Positions 8,491 to 16,918 of a DNA stretch of 43,040 nt are shown here, piece after piece. This stretch comes from Anaerolineaceae bacterium (GTDB taxonomy: Bacteria; Chloroflexota; Anaerolineae; Anaerolineales; Anaerolineaceae). How positions within the stretch are numbered: position 1 is the first letter of the stretch; each line of letters opens with the position of its first letter. A program made the translations under genes and the position numbers. The stretch spans positions 1-43,040 of the forward strand of contig JAFGXF010000020.1 of assembly GCA_016936755.1 (NCBI GenBank). The letters are read 5' to 3'. The notes beneath the pieces are model-generated. The model did no database searches, was not told the DNA's origin, and saw only the letters and a list, made by a program, of their open reading frames with translations.

Positions 8491-9273
8491 CTATCCTGAT
8501 AAAGCAATCAGCGCGCCAAAACGACCTGTTTTTCCTGATTCTGCGCGATGGGAATACCAGTCCGTAATATTGCAGGCCGTGCACAGGCCGGCTATTTCGA
8601 TTTGTCTGACACCACCAGCTTCAAGTTCAAACTGGTTCGCCTTCCACAGGTCGAAATGGATACCATCCTCACGTTTAACCAATATCTCAGTTGAAACTTC
8701 CGGAAATGCCTTTTCAACCCTGGCGGCGACATCATCACCAACACAATAATGACAAACCCCTATTGATGGTCCAATGCCAGCCAGGATATCCCCAGGCTTG
8801 CTCCCAAATTGATCCTGCATTGCCTTCAGGCCAATTGACACAGCATGATTCAAAGTGCCGATCCAACCAGCGTGGACCAGACCAATCACCTTTCGCTTAG
8901 AATCCACCAGGAAAACCGGCACGCAATCCGCAAAACGCATGAATAAAGTAACCCCGGGTTTATTCGTAAGGATGATATCCGCTTGCTGGTGGGGTTGGTC
9001 AACAGGTCTGGGAGCAGTCGCAATCGCCACATTAACACTGTGAACCTGCCAGACATCGAATATGCTCGATAATGGCCTGTCAAGCGATGTAAAAATACGT
9101 CGACGATTTTCCGCCACTGCCCGGGGATCATCTCCCACAGTTCCACCGGTATTCAATGCAGCAAAAGGAACCTTGCTAACACCCCCATGGCGGGAATAAA
9201 TGGCTTGTACAACACCTGCGTCCATCAGGCTGTCAAAGCAGAAATAACGCAGGGAATCACGGTCAATCAGCAA
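8491..9273 (-). CDS. pgeF: Peptidoglycan editing factor PgeF / YfiH laccase-domain protein
   Basis: A 260-residue member of the multicopper-oxidase-like YfiH family, whose members act as purine nucleoside phosphorylase/adenosine deaminase-like enzymes and, in E. coli, help keep non-canonical amino acids out of peptidoglycan stems. The zinc-site residues are present: H78 in WQVHS, C117 in FADCVP, H134 in VHAGW. Further conserved blocks are 'GPSIGVCHYCVG' and 'GLCTACN'. The start is a TTG at 9273 with GGAG four bases upstream; it overlaps the end of the DUF2085 gene by 11 bases. Downstream, 6 bases separate it from the decayed yggS; pgeF-yggS adjacency is common, which supports the pseudogene reading. 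Confidence 0.92.
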   Translation of the reverse strand: MLIDRDSLRYFCFDSLMDAGVVQAIYSRHGGVSKVPFAALNTGGTVGDDPRAVAENRRRIFTSLDRPLSSIFDVWQVHSVNVAIATAPRPVDQPHQQADIILTNKPGVTLFMRFADCVPVFLVDSKRKVIGLVHAGWIGTLNHAVSIGLKAMQDQFGSKPGDILAGIGPSIGVCHYCVGDDVAARVEKAFPEVSTEILVKREDGIHFDLWKANQFELEAGGVRQIEIAGLCTACNITDWYSHRAESGKTGRFGALIALSG

Positions 9274-10273
9274 TTTGCTCCACTTCTGCTGTTTGCTTCA
9301 AAATAGCTCTTTTTTGCAGCAAAAGACGACGTGAATCCTGAACGGATTCTTCGACCAAAGGATAGCCATACCAGGCAGTTGTTATTCCAAAAAGCAGTCC
9401 AGTGATTGTTCGTAATAATGGTGTGCTCTCCCGCAGGGGCAGCCAATCTGGAAGGTAAGTCAATAAAGATGGAAGCTGTGAAACTCCATCAAACCCCAAT
9501 GGTGCGATCCCGAGAAGTAACCAGATATACCATGGACCAGATTTGATACGATGTCGTGTGATCGAATAAAGGATACCAAATAACAGTATCCCGGAATAAA
9601 TCGCAATATCCCTCTGGCACAGTGCCACTTTATAGCCGAGCGTCTCATTCCCGATGAAACGCTTGGCCTGCAAAACATCCTGCTCAGCATATCCTGTAGC
9701 CTGTGTGTATGTCTGGAAACCATCCAGTCCTGCCAATTCACGTGGGTAGAACCACTGCTCACCAAACAGGAACCAGGAACGATAGGTCAATTGGTGGCAG
9801 AGAGGACTATAGATTGAATAGATGACCCTGGCAGGTCCTCGCGACCCAAGTCTCATCAGCACAGGGGCGAAGAAGGCCAGCCCAACATATAACGCAACCA
9901 GAATATTGAAGACCGCCATATAGTGGTCGGAAAACCACAATGTAAAACGGTCTGCTCGACTAAACAGGCTGCCACGTTTTTGTTGCACTATGTAATTTGG
10001 GTCTTTGGTTTGTTCGAGATTCATTTTACGATCATGGGCTGCTTGTAGTGAGACTGACAGGTCTTGTTGAGAAAATGGCCAGGATAGATGGTAAGGACCA
10101 ACTTGCAGATATGGCACGCGCGCATCATAAGCAGTTAACAACGCAGGATCTGTTTCAATATCAATGATGATCAATTGATATGGGATTTTCTGTTTACTCT
10201 TTTCCAGGTACCCACGGATCTTGCGTTCCACATCCATAAAGGAAGATTTGGTGAATAAAGTAATGGTGATCAT
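9263..10273 (-). CDS. Thioredoxin-fold domain fused to DUF2085 membrane protein
   Basis: A 336-residue two-part protein. Residues 1-80 resemble the glutaredoxin-like DUF836 family ('ITLFTKSS...', 'IIIDIETDPALLTAYDARVPYLQVG', 'LSWPFSQQDL'), but the usual C-x-x-C after the first strand is replaced by SSFMDVE, so redox activity there is unlikely. The rest (about 110-320) is a multi-helix membrane part with the DUF2085 landmarks 'CHQLTYRSWFLFG', 'ALCQRDIAIYSGILLFG' and 'GFDGVSQL'. DUF2085 proteins have no defined function. The ATG overlaps the stop of the tlpA-like gene (ATGA at 10270-10273), and the next gene upstream is ccdA, which places it in a disulfide-exchange context. Confidence 0.85.
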   Translation of the reverse strand: MITITLFTKSSFMDVERKIRGYLEKSKQKIPYQLIIIDIETDPALLTAYDARVPYLQVGPYHLSWPFSQQDLSVSLQAAHDRKMNLEQTKDPNYIVQQKRGSLFSRADRFTLWFSDHYMAVFNILVALYVGLAFFAPVLMRLGSRGPARVIYSIYSPLCHQLTYRSWFLFGEQWFYPRELAGLDGFQTYTQATGYAEQDVLQAKRFIGNETLGYKVALCQRDIAIYSGILLFGILYSITRHRIKSGPWYIWLLLGIAPLGFDGVSQLPSLLTYLPDWLPLRESTPLLRTITGLLFGITTAWYGYPLVEESVQDSRRLLLQKRAILKQTAEVEQIAD

Positions 10274-10827
10274 TGTTTAATTCCCAATGGAAGCAGGTTT
10301 TGTTGCAATATCCGGCTGGTAACAGGTCCGATATATTTCCCGCGAATTATACCTTTTTCATCCACAAAATATGTTGTCGGGTAACCAATCACATGGTACG
10401 CAGTTCCCACCAGCCCCCTTTCATCGATCACAATGGGATAAGTAACTGGATGTTCATTTATATAAGTTTGAACTGCCTCCTTAGAATCAGCAACTGCCAC
10501 CCCCAGGACGATCAAATCGTCTGAATATGTCTGGTGATACATATCAAGGACAGGCATTTCCTCTTTACAGGGAGCACACCAGGATGCCCAAAAATTAATT
10601 AAAACAACTCTGCCAAGATAATCATCCAATCGGATGACATTTTTTGATAGATCGGGTAAGACAAACACCGGTGCCGGAGAACCATTACTGACAGATCCCC
10701 TCTCCACTATGTTAATCAGATCATCCGTATCTGCCGGTTTGGAAAGACGCTTTGTTTGGACAAGAACGACTGCAAGAATGACTGCTAAAACAGCCATGAA
10801 AATGAATATAATGATTTTTTTGTTCAA
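10270..10827 (-). CDS. TlpA/ResA-type membrane-anchored thioredoxin
   Basis: A 185-residue protein with an N-terminal membrane anchor (residues 5-24) and an extracytoplasmic thioredoxin domain. The active site is WASWCAPCKEE, with C84 and C87. It also has the conserved 'GSPAPVFVLPDL' entry strand and 'YPTTYFVDEKGIIRGKYIGP' with the cis-proline region. Such proteins reduce extracytoplasmic disulfides, for example in cytochrome c apoproteins, using electrons passed by CcdA, which is encoded directly upstream. The start is a TTG at 10827 with AAGG seven bases before it; the Shine-Dalgarno overlaps the ccdA stop codon, so translation is probably coupled. Confidence 0.9.
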   Translation of the reverse strand: MNKKIIIFIFMAVLAVILAVVLVQTKRLSKPADTDDLINIVERGSVSNGSPAPVFVLPDLSKNVIRLDDYLGRVVLINFWASWCAPCKEEMPVLDMYHQTYSDDLIVLGVAVADSKEAVQTYINEHPVTYPIVIDERGLVGTAYHVIGYPTTYFVDEKGIIRGKYIGPVTSRILQQNLLPLGIKQ

Positions 10828-10836
10828 AATACAGCC

Positions 10837-11559
10837 TTATATCCCAAAATCGTAGAACAATCCATATTGTCCCAATTGGTTGAAGGTCCCCAGGAACAAC
10901 ATGATTCCAACAATCATCAAAACCACTCCCATGGCTATTTCCACATAGTGAAGGAATTTTGAGTATCGTTTCAACATCGCAGAGATCCGTTCTATGGCCA
11001 ACGCACAGAGCAAGAAAGGAATGCCTAATCCCATTGAATAAGCGGATAATAACAAGGCCCCCTGTCCAATGGACCCTCCACTCAGCGCCATGGTCAGGAT
11101 GGCACCCAGCGTTGGCCCCACACAGGGAGTCCAACCTGCTGAAAAGAAAACACCCATTAAAAATGATGGCACCAATCCTGTGGTCTGCTGTAGTGTTTTA
11201 TGGAACCGTAAGTCGTATTGAAGGAATGGTATACGCAACAAGCCAGTCATATTTAATCCAAAGATGATCACAATTATGCCACCAATCCGGGCTAACCAAT
11301 AACGAATGGAAGCAAGTGCGGATCCCAGTGAAGCCGCTGCCACACCAAGAGTGATAAATATGACCGAGAATCCCAGAATAAACGCCAGTCCATGAATCAA
11401 GACATCATATCTTTGTCGTCTACTCTCATCACCCACCGCACTGGCAGCACCCCGCCCGCCGAGATAGGAAACATAAACCGGAACAAGTGAAAACACACAA
11501 GGAGATAGAAAAGAGGCCAAGCCGGCCAAAAAAGCCAAACCCAGGTTGATGCTATGCAT
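10837..11559 (-). CDS. ccdA: Cytochrome c biogenesis / thiol-electron transporter CcdA
   Basis: A 240-residue polytopic membrane protein with about six helices. It carries both hallmark cysteine blocks: 'FLSPCVFSLVPVYVSYLGG' in the first helix and 'AGWTPCVGPTLGAIL' in the fourth. CcdA carries electrons from cytoplasmic thioredoxin to extracytoplasmic thioredoxin-like proteins. The ATG at 11559 is chosen over longer in-frame starts because homologous sequence begins at 'LGLAFLAGLASFLSP' and the start lies just after the stop of the L,D-transpeptidase gene (11565). Directly downstream is a TlpA-like thioredoxin, its natural partner. Confidence 0.9.
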   Translation of the reverse strand: MHSINLGLAFLAGLASFLSPCVFSLVPVYVSYLGGRGAASAVGDESRRQRYDVLIHGLAFILGFSVIFITLGVAAASLGSALASIRYWLARIGGIIVIIFGLNMTGLLRIPFLQYDLRFHKTLQQTTGLVPSFLMGVFFSAGWTPCVGPTLGAILTMALSGGSIGQGALLLSAYSMGLGIPFLLCALAIERISAMLKRYSKFLHYVEIAMGVVLMIVGIMLFLGTFNQLGQYGLFYDFGI

Positions 11560-11564
11560 TCCTG

Positions 11565-12662
11565 TCAGGCACCCATAATGACAACACGGGTTGAGGAATT
11601 CATGCCCTGGGTGATCAGTCCTCCTGGTGAATAATCTACAGATGGGATCGTCCACCGGAAAACCCATTTGGCATCATCCGGCATGCAATTCACGCAACCA
11701 TGAGTTCGCGCCAGACCAAAATCATTGTGCCAGAATGTCGAATGAACGGCGGCCCCGTCACTTGAAAAAAGAACCGTCCAACCAATGCCTGCTGTGTCAA
11801 ATCCAGCACCGGATACACCACCAGCCATGTGAGTGGAAATATTCTTTTGCCAGGTAGGAAATTCCCCCACCGGGGTTGAATCCTTATAGCCGGTTGAAAC
11901 ACGACAAAAGTAGACTTCATTATTCCCTTCCATGCAGGATAAGGTCTGATATAAAAGGCTGACCACGATCCTTTTATCAACATCATCCGGATGGATGGGG
12001 ATCAATTCATCTGGCAGAATTGGCCGGTAGCCTTGCGCCAAACCCCACAGAATATCACCATAGATGACATAATTGCCCGAAGGGTCCCAAAATTTCTCCC
12101 GCAAGCGATACCAGACCTGGCCTTGCTCATCCGTTTTAATCTGATCAACCCAGAACACCTGGCTGTAGTAGATACGCGGCTTCATCAGATTTTGCAACCA
12201 GGGTGAACTGGGTGCGTGTTCCAGCTTTACGTCTACAACCGGTATGGTTTGTTCAACCCACATGCCCTGCCCACCAGCTTCAATCGGGAACTCAAGCAAC
12301 GGCTGATTGGGACGATTGTAAACAGGTTGTACATAAGGTGCATAGATGTAACCTTTGGGAGTTTCAACCCAACGCTGGTTAATCCGGTTGTAATCGATGT
12401 GACTGGTTACAACCTCCCTGAGCCATTCAACAACATCGTCGCGGTAGATCGTACCCACATTCGTGGCATCCCAATATGGTTTGGCTTTTAGATCAAACCA
12501 GGCACCCTCACCGCTGGCACAAACCCGTGCCAGTTTTTGATCCGGTGCAAAATCAAGCCACCTGGCAGCTTTTACATGACCAGGCCTCATTGCCATTGCC
12601 CCAGCTCCAGCAATAGCCAGTTTGATGAAATCCCGTCGATTGATTATTTTATTCGTTTGCAT
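11565..12662 (-). CDS. Tat-exported L,D-transpeptidase (YkuD domain)
   Basis: A 365-residue protein. The N-terminus has a twin-arginine motif (RRDFIK, residues 9-14) followed by a hydrophobic h-region 'LAIAGAGAMAM', so it is predicted to leave the cytoplasm folded through the Tat route. The C-terminal domain has the YkuD catalytic motif H321-G-C323-V-N, with the upstream His in 'HSTFWHNDFGLARTHGC'. YkuD enzymes form 3-3 cross-links in peptidoglycan or attach proteins to it. The central region (about 70-230) lacks an obvious named domain; it has 'YIYAPYVQPV' and may include an SH3-like part. It precedes ccdA by a few bases. Confidence 0.9.
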   Translation of the reverse strand: MQTNKIINRRDFIKLAIAGAGAMAMRPGHVKAARWLDFAPDQKLARVCASGEGAWFDLKAKPYWDATNVGTIYRDDVVEWLREVVTSHIDYNRINQRWVETPKGYIYAPYVQPVYNRPNQPLLEFPIEAGGQGMWVEQTIPVVDVKLEHAPSSPWLQNLMKPRIYYSQVFWVDQIKTDEQGQVWYRLREKFWDPSGNYVIYGDILWGLAQGYRPILPDELIPIHPDDVDKRIVVSLLYQTLSCMEGNNEVYFCRVSTGYKDSTPVGEFPTWQKNISTHMAGGVSGAGFDTAGIGWTVLFSSDGAAVHSTFWHNDFGLARTHGCVNCMPDDAKWVFRWTIPSVDYSPGGLITQGMNSSTRVVIMGA

Positions 12663-12695
12663 ATTTTAGATATATTTTACCCAATTTGTTCCTTG

Positions 12696-14225
12696 TCATA
12701 TAGAAAAAACATCAGACATCAACATTTCGGTCATCTTGTTGATTTCGGGTCCCCACCACGTATCTTCATTGTGGTAAGGGAGGATTTTTCTGATGCGCTT
12801 GTATGCTTTTTGGGTACCATCACCCAACCTGGCTTTACCAACCAGACGAAGTCGCAGATCGAGTGCCCGTACAGCAGCATAAGCTTCAATGGAGAGAATG
12901 CGAATGACATTATCGATCACCTGCCGGGCATGCCGGGCTGCGGTCATGGAGTTGGCATTATGATCTTCCTGATTGGCAGATACCGGCAAGCTATGAATTG
13001 AATCAGGATGCGATAACGTCTGATTTTCAAGAACCAATGATGCAGCTGCATATTGCGGCATCATCAATCCGGAGTTCAACCCGGCTGATTGTGGATTATC
13101 CACCAGCATGGGTGGCAAACCATCATTCAACCCGGCATCAAGCAATCGAAAAGTTCTCCGTTCCGATATTGCCCCGATTTCTGACATAATCATTTTTAAG
13201 GTATCCATCGCAAATGAAAGCGGTTCGCCGTGAAAGTTCCCCCCCGACAGCACCTCACCCGGACCAAACAAGAGCGGATTGTCTGTGGCTGAGTTGATTT
13301 CATCTTGGACCGATCGACAAATCTGTTGAAAAAAATCACGTGAAGCGCCATGCACTTGTGGAGCACAACGTAATGAATATGCATCCTGGACTCGTCGTTC
13401 TCCGGTAAACAATGTACTACCGTGTGTTAACCGGCGAATATGCCCTGCAACAGCTTTTTGGCCTTCATGACAACGGACAGCATGCAATCGGGGATCATAC
13501 GCGTCCGGGCAACCCTGTAAAGCTTCAAGGCTTAATGCCAGGCAAATATCTGCCCGGTCCAGCAATAGAGATGCATCCGAGACCGCAAGTGCGGCTATGG
13601 CAGCAGAGAATGTTGCCCCATTGATGAGAGCAAGCCCTTCCTTTGGTCCCATAACAATCCGGGCAATCCCAGCTTTTTTCATAGCCTTTTTCCCACTCAT
13701 CACCAGGCCTTGGAATTCTGCCTGACCTGATTCGTTGTCTTGATCTTGTTCATCTCTGGTGAAAACCAGGCACAAATGGGCGAGTGGAATAAGGTCACCT
13801 GATGACCCCAGGGATCCCTGGGAAGGAATTATCGGGGTTAGATTCTTATTGAGTAAAGAAAGCAACGTTTCAATCACTTCAAGCCGGATCCCCGAATATC
13901 CCTTGGCCAGTGCATTCGCACGGATCAACATGGCGGCTCGAACCACATCACCTGGCAGTGCCGATCCATTACCAACAGCATGACTGATGATCAGGTTGCG
14001 GCTGAGTCTGGAAGACTCAGCGAACGGAATACGGGTTGTCGAGAAACTGCCCAGGCCGGTATTGATTCCATAAAAAGCCGTATCCTCAGCTGCAATACCA
14101 GAAAGCCAGTTTTCTGCCCTGCGAATCATATTTTTTGCTTTCGCTGAAAGGCTGACAGTTTCATGTAAACGCGCCACACGAATAACTTCCTCAATCGTTA
14201 GATGACTGCCATTGATTTGAATCAT
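12696..14225 (-). CDS. hutH: Histidine ammonia-lyase family aromatic amino acid lyase
   Basis: A 509-residue protein of the MIO-dependent lyase family, full HAL length. Conserved blocks in order: 'GINTGLGSF', 'SHAVGNG', the cofactor region GSLGSSGDLIPLAHL (MIO tripeptide S141-S142-G143), 'RVQDAYSLRCAPQVHGASRD', 'EINSATDNPL', 'GGNFHGEPLSFAMD', 'GLNSGLMMPQYAAA' and 'SANQEDHNANSM'. HAL converts histidine to urocanate and ammonia; the H in SHAVG and E in QEDH agree with HAL rather than PAL. Odd points: the tripeptide is SSG rather than ASG, and 'QEDHNANSM' differs from the usual QEDHVSMG. No hutU, hutI or hutG lies nearby, so substrate and pathway are uncertain. AAGGA precedes the ATG by 6 bases. 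Confidence 0.85.
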   Translation of the reverse strand: MIQINGSHLTIEEVIRVARLHETVSLSAKAKNMIRRAENWLSGIAAEDTAFYGINTGLGSFSTTRIPFAESSRLSRNLIISHAVGNGSALPGDVVRAAMLIRANALAKGYSGIRLEVIETLLSLLNKNLTPIIPSQGSLGSSGDLIPLAHLCLVFTRDEQDQDNESGQAEFQGLVMSGKKAMKKAGIARIVMGPKEGLALINGATFSAAIAALAVSDASLLLDRADICLALSLEALQGCPDAYDPRLHAVRCHEGQKAVAGHIRRLTHGSTLFTGERRVQDAYSLRCAPQVHGASRDFFQQICRSVQDEINSATDNPLLFGPGEVLSGGNFHGEPLSFAMDTLKMIMSEIGAISERRTFRLLDAGLNDGLPPMLVDNPQSAGLNSGLMMPQYAAASLVLENQTLSHPDSIHSLPVSANQEDHNANSMTAARHARQVIDNVIRILSIEAYAAVRALDLRLRLVGKARLGDGTQKAYKRIRKILPYHNEDTWWGPEINKMTEMLMSDVFSI

Positions 14226-14235
14226 ATATTTCCTT

Positions 14236-14946
14236 TTAGAAGGCGAAATAACCGATACTGATTGCTGCCAGAGGAACTGTCAAATTATCGACATCTGAAA
14301 AAGGTAACGATTCAATCACCGCCGAGAATAATGCCACAATTCCGCTTCCCCAAATAAGCGCAACAATTCCATGCTGGATGGTACCTGTTGTTTTAAAGAT
14401 TATCAATATGAGGATTGAAACAACCCAGCCACCCAGAAACATCGCCAGTGAGCCGACCCATGTCTTGCATGGCGACCATGGCAGTTTGGCATTGTTCCTG
14501 ACCCGTGAACCAATAACATCAGCCAGACCATCACCGACGCATAGAATCATTAGTGCGGTTATACCAATTGGTGAAGTACGCCAAAAAACCAGGGATAACA
14601 CGACAAAGACAATGCCATACATCAATGGGCCATGCAGAATTTCTCGCCGATCACCAGTACGTGACATGGCTTTGACCGAACCCTCATCATTTATTACACC
14701 CGTACCAACCAGCAGAAACTGAAGCGTTATCAGCAAAGGAACCAGAGCGGCCAACCAGCGTGCTTCTACACCTTCATTAAACAACAACCAGCACAGCACA
14801 AAAATAGGACCAGTACCAATGTGAATGATCTTGCGCGATTGGATACTGTCGATCCAACCACGCATGGCAATGAAGTTAACAGTACGCAACCAGACCTGAG
14901 TGATGCAGAACGTGATAATCAAAGAAAACCAATTCGATGTAAACAT
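14236..14946 (-). CDS. Phytol/dolichol kinase-like CDP-alcohol membrane kinase
   Basis: A 236-residue membrane protein with about seven hydrophobic helices. It shows two features of the dolichol kinase / phytol kinase (SEC59, VTE5) group: 'SRKIIHIGTGPIF' near residue 37 and 'ILCVGDGLADVIGSRV' near residue 140, the latter being the conserved acidic nucleotide-binding loop, followed by 'SPCKTWVGSLAMFLGG'. These enzymes use CTP or ATP to phosphorylate isoprenoid alcohols in the membrane. The exact substrate is not determinable; phosphatidate cytidylyltransferase relatives are the main alternative. It lies between smpB and the HAL-like gene on the same strand, 10 bases before the latter. Confidence 0.75.
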   Translation of the reverse strand: MFTSNWFSLIITFCITQVWLRTVNFIAMRGWIDSIQSRKIIHIGTGPIFVLCWLLFNEGVEARWLAALVPLLITLQFLLVGTGVINDEGSVKAMSRTGDRREILHGPLMYGIVFVVLSLVFWRTSPIGITALMILCVGDGLADVIGSRVRNNAKLPWSPCKTWVGSLAMFLGGWVVSILILIIFKTTGTIQHGIVALIWGSGIVALFSAVIESLPFSDVDNLTVPLAAISIGYFAF

Positions 14947-14966
14947 GGATTTTTACCGGGAATGGA

Positions 14967-15416
14967 TCATTTTTCCCGAAAGCTTCGAGCCTGTTCCCTT
15001 TCAGCATCACGTCGTGCAATGGCATCCCGTTTATCATAGAGTTTTTTCCCCCGTGCCAAAGCAATCTCAATCTTTGCCCTGCCATCTTTTATATATACAC
15101 GTATTGGAACAACCGTAACACCTCTCTGGTTGACCTCGCTGGTCATTTTCCTCAATTCCTTCTTATGCAACAGCAAACGCCGCGGTCGACGGGGATCATG
15201 ATTATTCCGACTGGCAGGATTGTAAATTGCGATATGTGCATCGATCAACCAGGCCTGACCTTTTTCTACCAACACATATGATTCGGCCAAGCTCATCTGT
15301 CCTGCTCTGATGGATTTAATCTCCGTACCCTTTAATGCCAAGCCGGCCTCTAACTTATCCAAGAGGAAATATTCAAATTTTGCCTTGCGATTGGTCGCAA
15401 CCGTCTTGATTTCCAC
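14967..15416 (-). CDS. smpB: SsrA-binding protein SmpB
   Basis: A 149-residue protein with complete SmpB features: 'NRKAKFEYFLLDKLEAGLALKGTEIKSIR' at the N-terminus, 'YVLVEKGQAWLIDAHIAIY', 'HDPRRPRRLLLHKKEL', and the basic C-terminal tail 'ARGKKLYDKRDAIARRDAERE' that sits in the ribosomal mRNA channel. SmpB carries tmRNA to stalled ribosomes for trans-translation. The start is a GTG at 15416, the only option because an in-frame TAG lies just upstream. No Shine-Dalgarno is seen; it lies 18 bases after the MFS gene and is probably coupled to it. No ssrA gene was found in the window. Confidence 0.95.
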   Translation of the reverse strand: MEIKTVATNRKAKFEYFLLDKLEAGLALKGTEIKSIRAGQMSLAESYVLVEKGQAWLIDAHIAIYNPASRNNHDPRRPRRLLLHKKELRKMTSEVNQRGVTVVPIRVYIKDGRAKIEIALARGKKLYDKRDAIARRDAEREQARSFREK

Positions 15417-15434
15417 GAAACGATTGTAACATAA

Positions 15435-16742
15435 CTACCCCCAGCGCAAGATTGCCACGCCGCTCAGGAAACGAAAAATCGCGCAAATCACCAGGACAGA
15501 CACCATTCCAAGAATGCCGGTCAACCATGGCCCTCCCAGGGAGCCTACAAGCATACCGGAATTCATCGCAATCATATACCAGGCGATATATACCGGCCGA
15601 CCCTCATCCGGAGCTTTATCCAGGACATAATTATATATCGCGCCACCAATCAGAGCCCAGACAAGACCACCAACAGCATTTGTAACCAGATACATGCCCA
15701 GGTTATCACTGAAAATCAGCAAGGTGGGGAATAATCCAAAAGCGCAAACCCCAAATCCAAAAAGCCTCTTATTGCCGAGCTTCTCTGTCAGTCGGGAAAT
15801 TTGTGAGGATCCCAAGAATACAGTAATGTAGAACATAGCCTGCCCGATACCAATGACTTGATCTGATAGATTAAGCTCATTCACAGAATAAACCGGGAAA
15901 ATCGGAATCCCGAAAAACTGAACGAAGTGAAAGGTAAACATAAGTACAAAGGTGATCCAAAACGGACCTCTCAATATATCCAGGCGTAAATTCCACAGTA
16001 GTGATATTTTTTTGATAACTGGATTGAGCCACTTGCCCACACCTTTCAAAGATACCGGCATGGATACCTGCGTAAATCTAATCGGCGTTTTACGATGGGA
16101 GGGATGCAATGTGTGATGAAGCAGGAACAGATGCAAGCTACTCATGCCTGCCCCCAATGCTCCCAATGCAAAAACAATCTGATACCCGGTCGGAAATGCG
16201 ACATTGCCCAGGATCCACCCGCATAGTAAAAGTGTCAGCACATTAATGATGGCAAACAGACTGTTGCGGACACCAGAAAGATAACCCCGCCATGAGGGAG
16301 GCGTCCCTTCTCCGAGGAGAGCAGTAAAACCTACGTTAGTGATCGTTCCAGGAATAGTCATCAATAGAATGGCTAAAATGATGAGTGTTATTTGTTGAGA
16401 AGGCTTGAATATAAACGGAATGATAACCAAAGTGAGATAAAAAAGCCTTGAAAGAACAGAACTGATGAATACATTCCAACTTACCTGACGAGTGGATAAC
16501 CACTGTCCGGCTGGCAAAGCCAGCAACAGTGTGACGACGGCAGGTAACGCGTTGATCATTCCCACCTGTAAAGCAGACCCCCCCAGGCGTGTGATGTATA
16601 TGGATATAAATGTTAGGATACTTCCATTAAGTACCCCGTACCATCCGATATCCAAGGCAAAATTCAGGAATACCCGCTTCAACTCGGGTGATGCTGAAGG
16701 AGATGTTATAGATCGGTGACGTAAGCCAAGGAATACAGGCAT
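15435..16742 (-). CDS. MFS transporter (435 aa)
   Basis: A 435-residue protein with about twelve hydrophobic helices split by a charged central loop (about residues 200-240, rich in K, R and H). The first half has 'LNFALDIGWYGVLNGSILTFISIY' and the second half 'FGIPIFPVYSVNELNLSDQ', with the spacing of the Major Facilitator Superfamily. The 'DKAPDEGRPVYIAWYMIAMNSGMLVG' block near the C-terminus is typical of a group of MFS proteins of unknown substrate common in Chloroflexota. It is the first gene of a long minus-strand run; a candidate promoter and a Fur-box-like site lie upstream at 16806-16824. Confidence 0.85.
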   Translation of the reverse strand: MPVFLGLRHRSITSPSASPELKRVFLNFALDIGWYGVLNGSILTFISIYITRLGGSALQVGMINALPAVVTLLLALPAGQWLSTRQVSWNVFISSVLSRLFYLTLVIIPFIFKPSQQITLIILAILLMTIPGTITNVGFTALLGEGTPPSWRGYLSGVRNSLFAIINVLTLLLCGWILGNVAFPTGYQIVFALGALGAGMSSLHLFLLHHTLHPSHRKTPIRFTQVSMPVSLKGVGKWLNPVIKKISLLWNLRLDILRGPFWITFVLMFTFHFVQFFGIPIFPVYSVNELNLSDQVIGIGQAMFYITVFLGSSQISRLTEKLGNKRLFGFGVCAFGLFPTLLIFSDNLGMYLVTNAVGGLVWALIGGAIYNYVLDKAPDEGRPVYIAWYMIAMNSGMLVGSLGGPWLTGILGMVSVLVICAIFRFLSGVAILRWG

Positions 16743-16805
16743 GTTGAGACAATCATCCGTGATGGAATCGAAATAGGCTGATCACTTGCATGACAAACCC
16801 AATTG

Positions 16806-16824
16806 GATGATGAAAATCATTGTA
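16806..16824 (-). promoter_or_regulatory. Candidate -10 (TACAAT) overlapped by a Fur-box-like palindrome
   Basis: On the minus strand TACAAT (16819-16824) could be the -10 of the MFS-smpB run; I do not see a good -35. The plus-strand 19-mer 16806-16824 matches the classical Fur box GATAATGATAATCATTATC at 15 of 19 positions (mismatches at 4, 9, 17 and 19) and covers the -10, the position expected for a repressor. No fur gene lies in the window, and Chloroflexota operator sequences may differ, so this is a candidate only. Confidence 0.35.
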
Positions 16825-16871
16825 GCATGAGATGAAAAGGATACGGTTATTCTTACAAGGATACAATTTAA

Positions 16872-16890
16872 AAGGCTATCGGGAAGCCTT
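16872..16890 (-). terminator. Weak hairpin terminator after the Usp gene
   Basis: Stem AAGGCT/AGCCTT with a 7-base loop, followed on the minus strand by TTTTAAATT. It lies about 30 bases downstream of the stop of the ParB-like/Usp gene, between it and the MFS gene. The stem is only 6 bp, so the call is tentative. Confidence 0.4.
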
Positions 16891-16918
16891 GTAGAATGAG
16901 TCAAAAAGGGGTTTGGAA

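Noticed and set aside
8484-8491. yggS loss explained as a single sequencing frameshift
   Set aside because: There are at least three frame changes and several in-frame stop codons spread over the gene, plus changed conserved residues, so one error cannot explain it.
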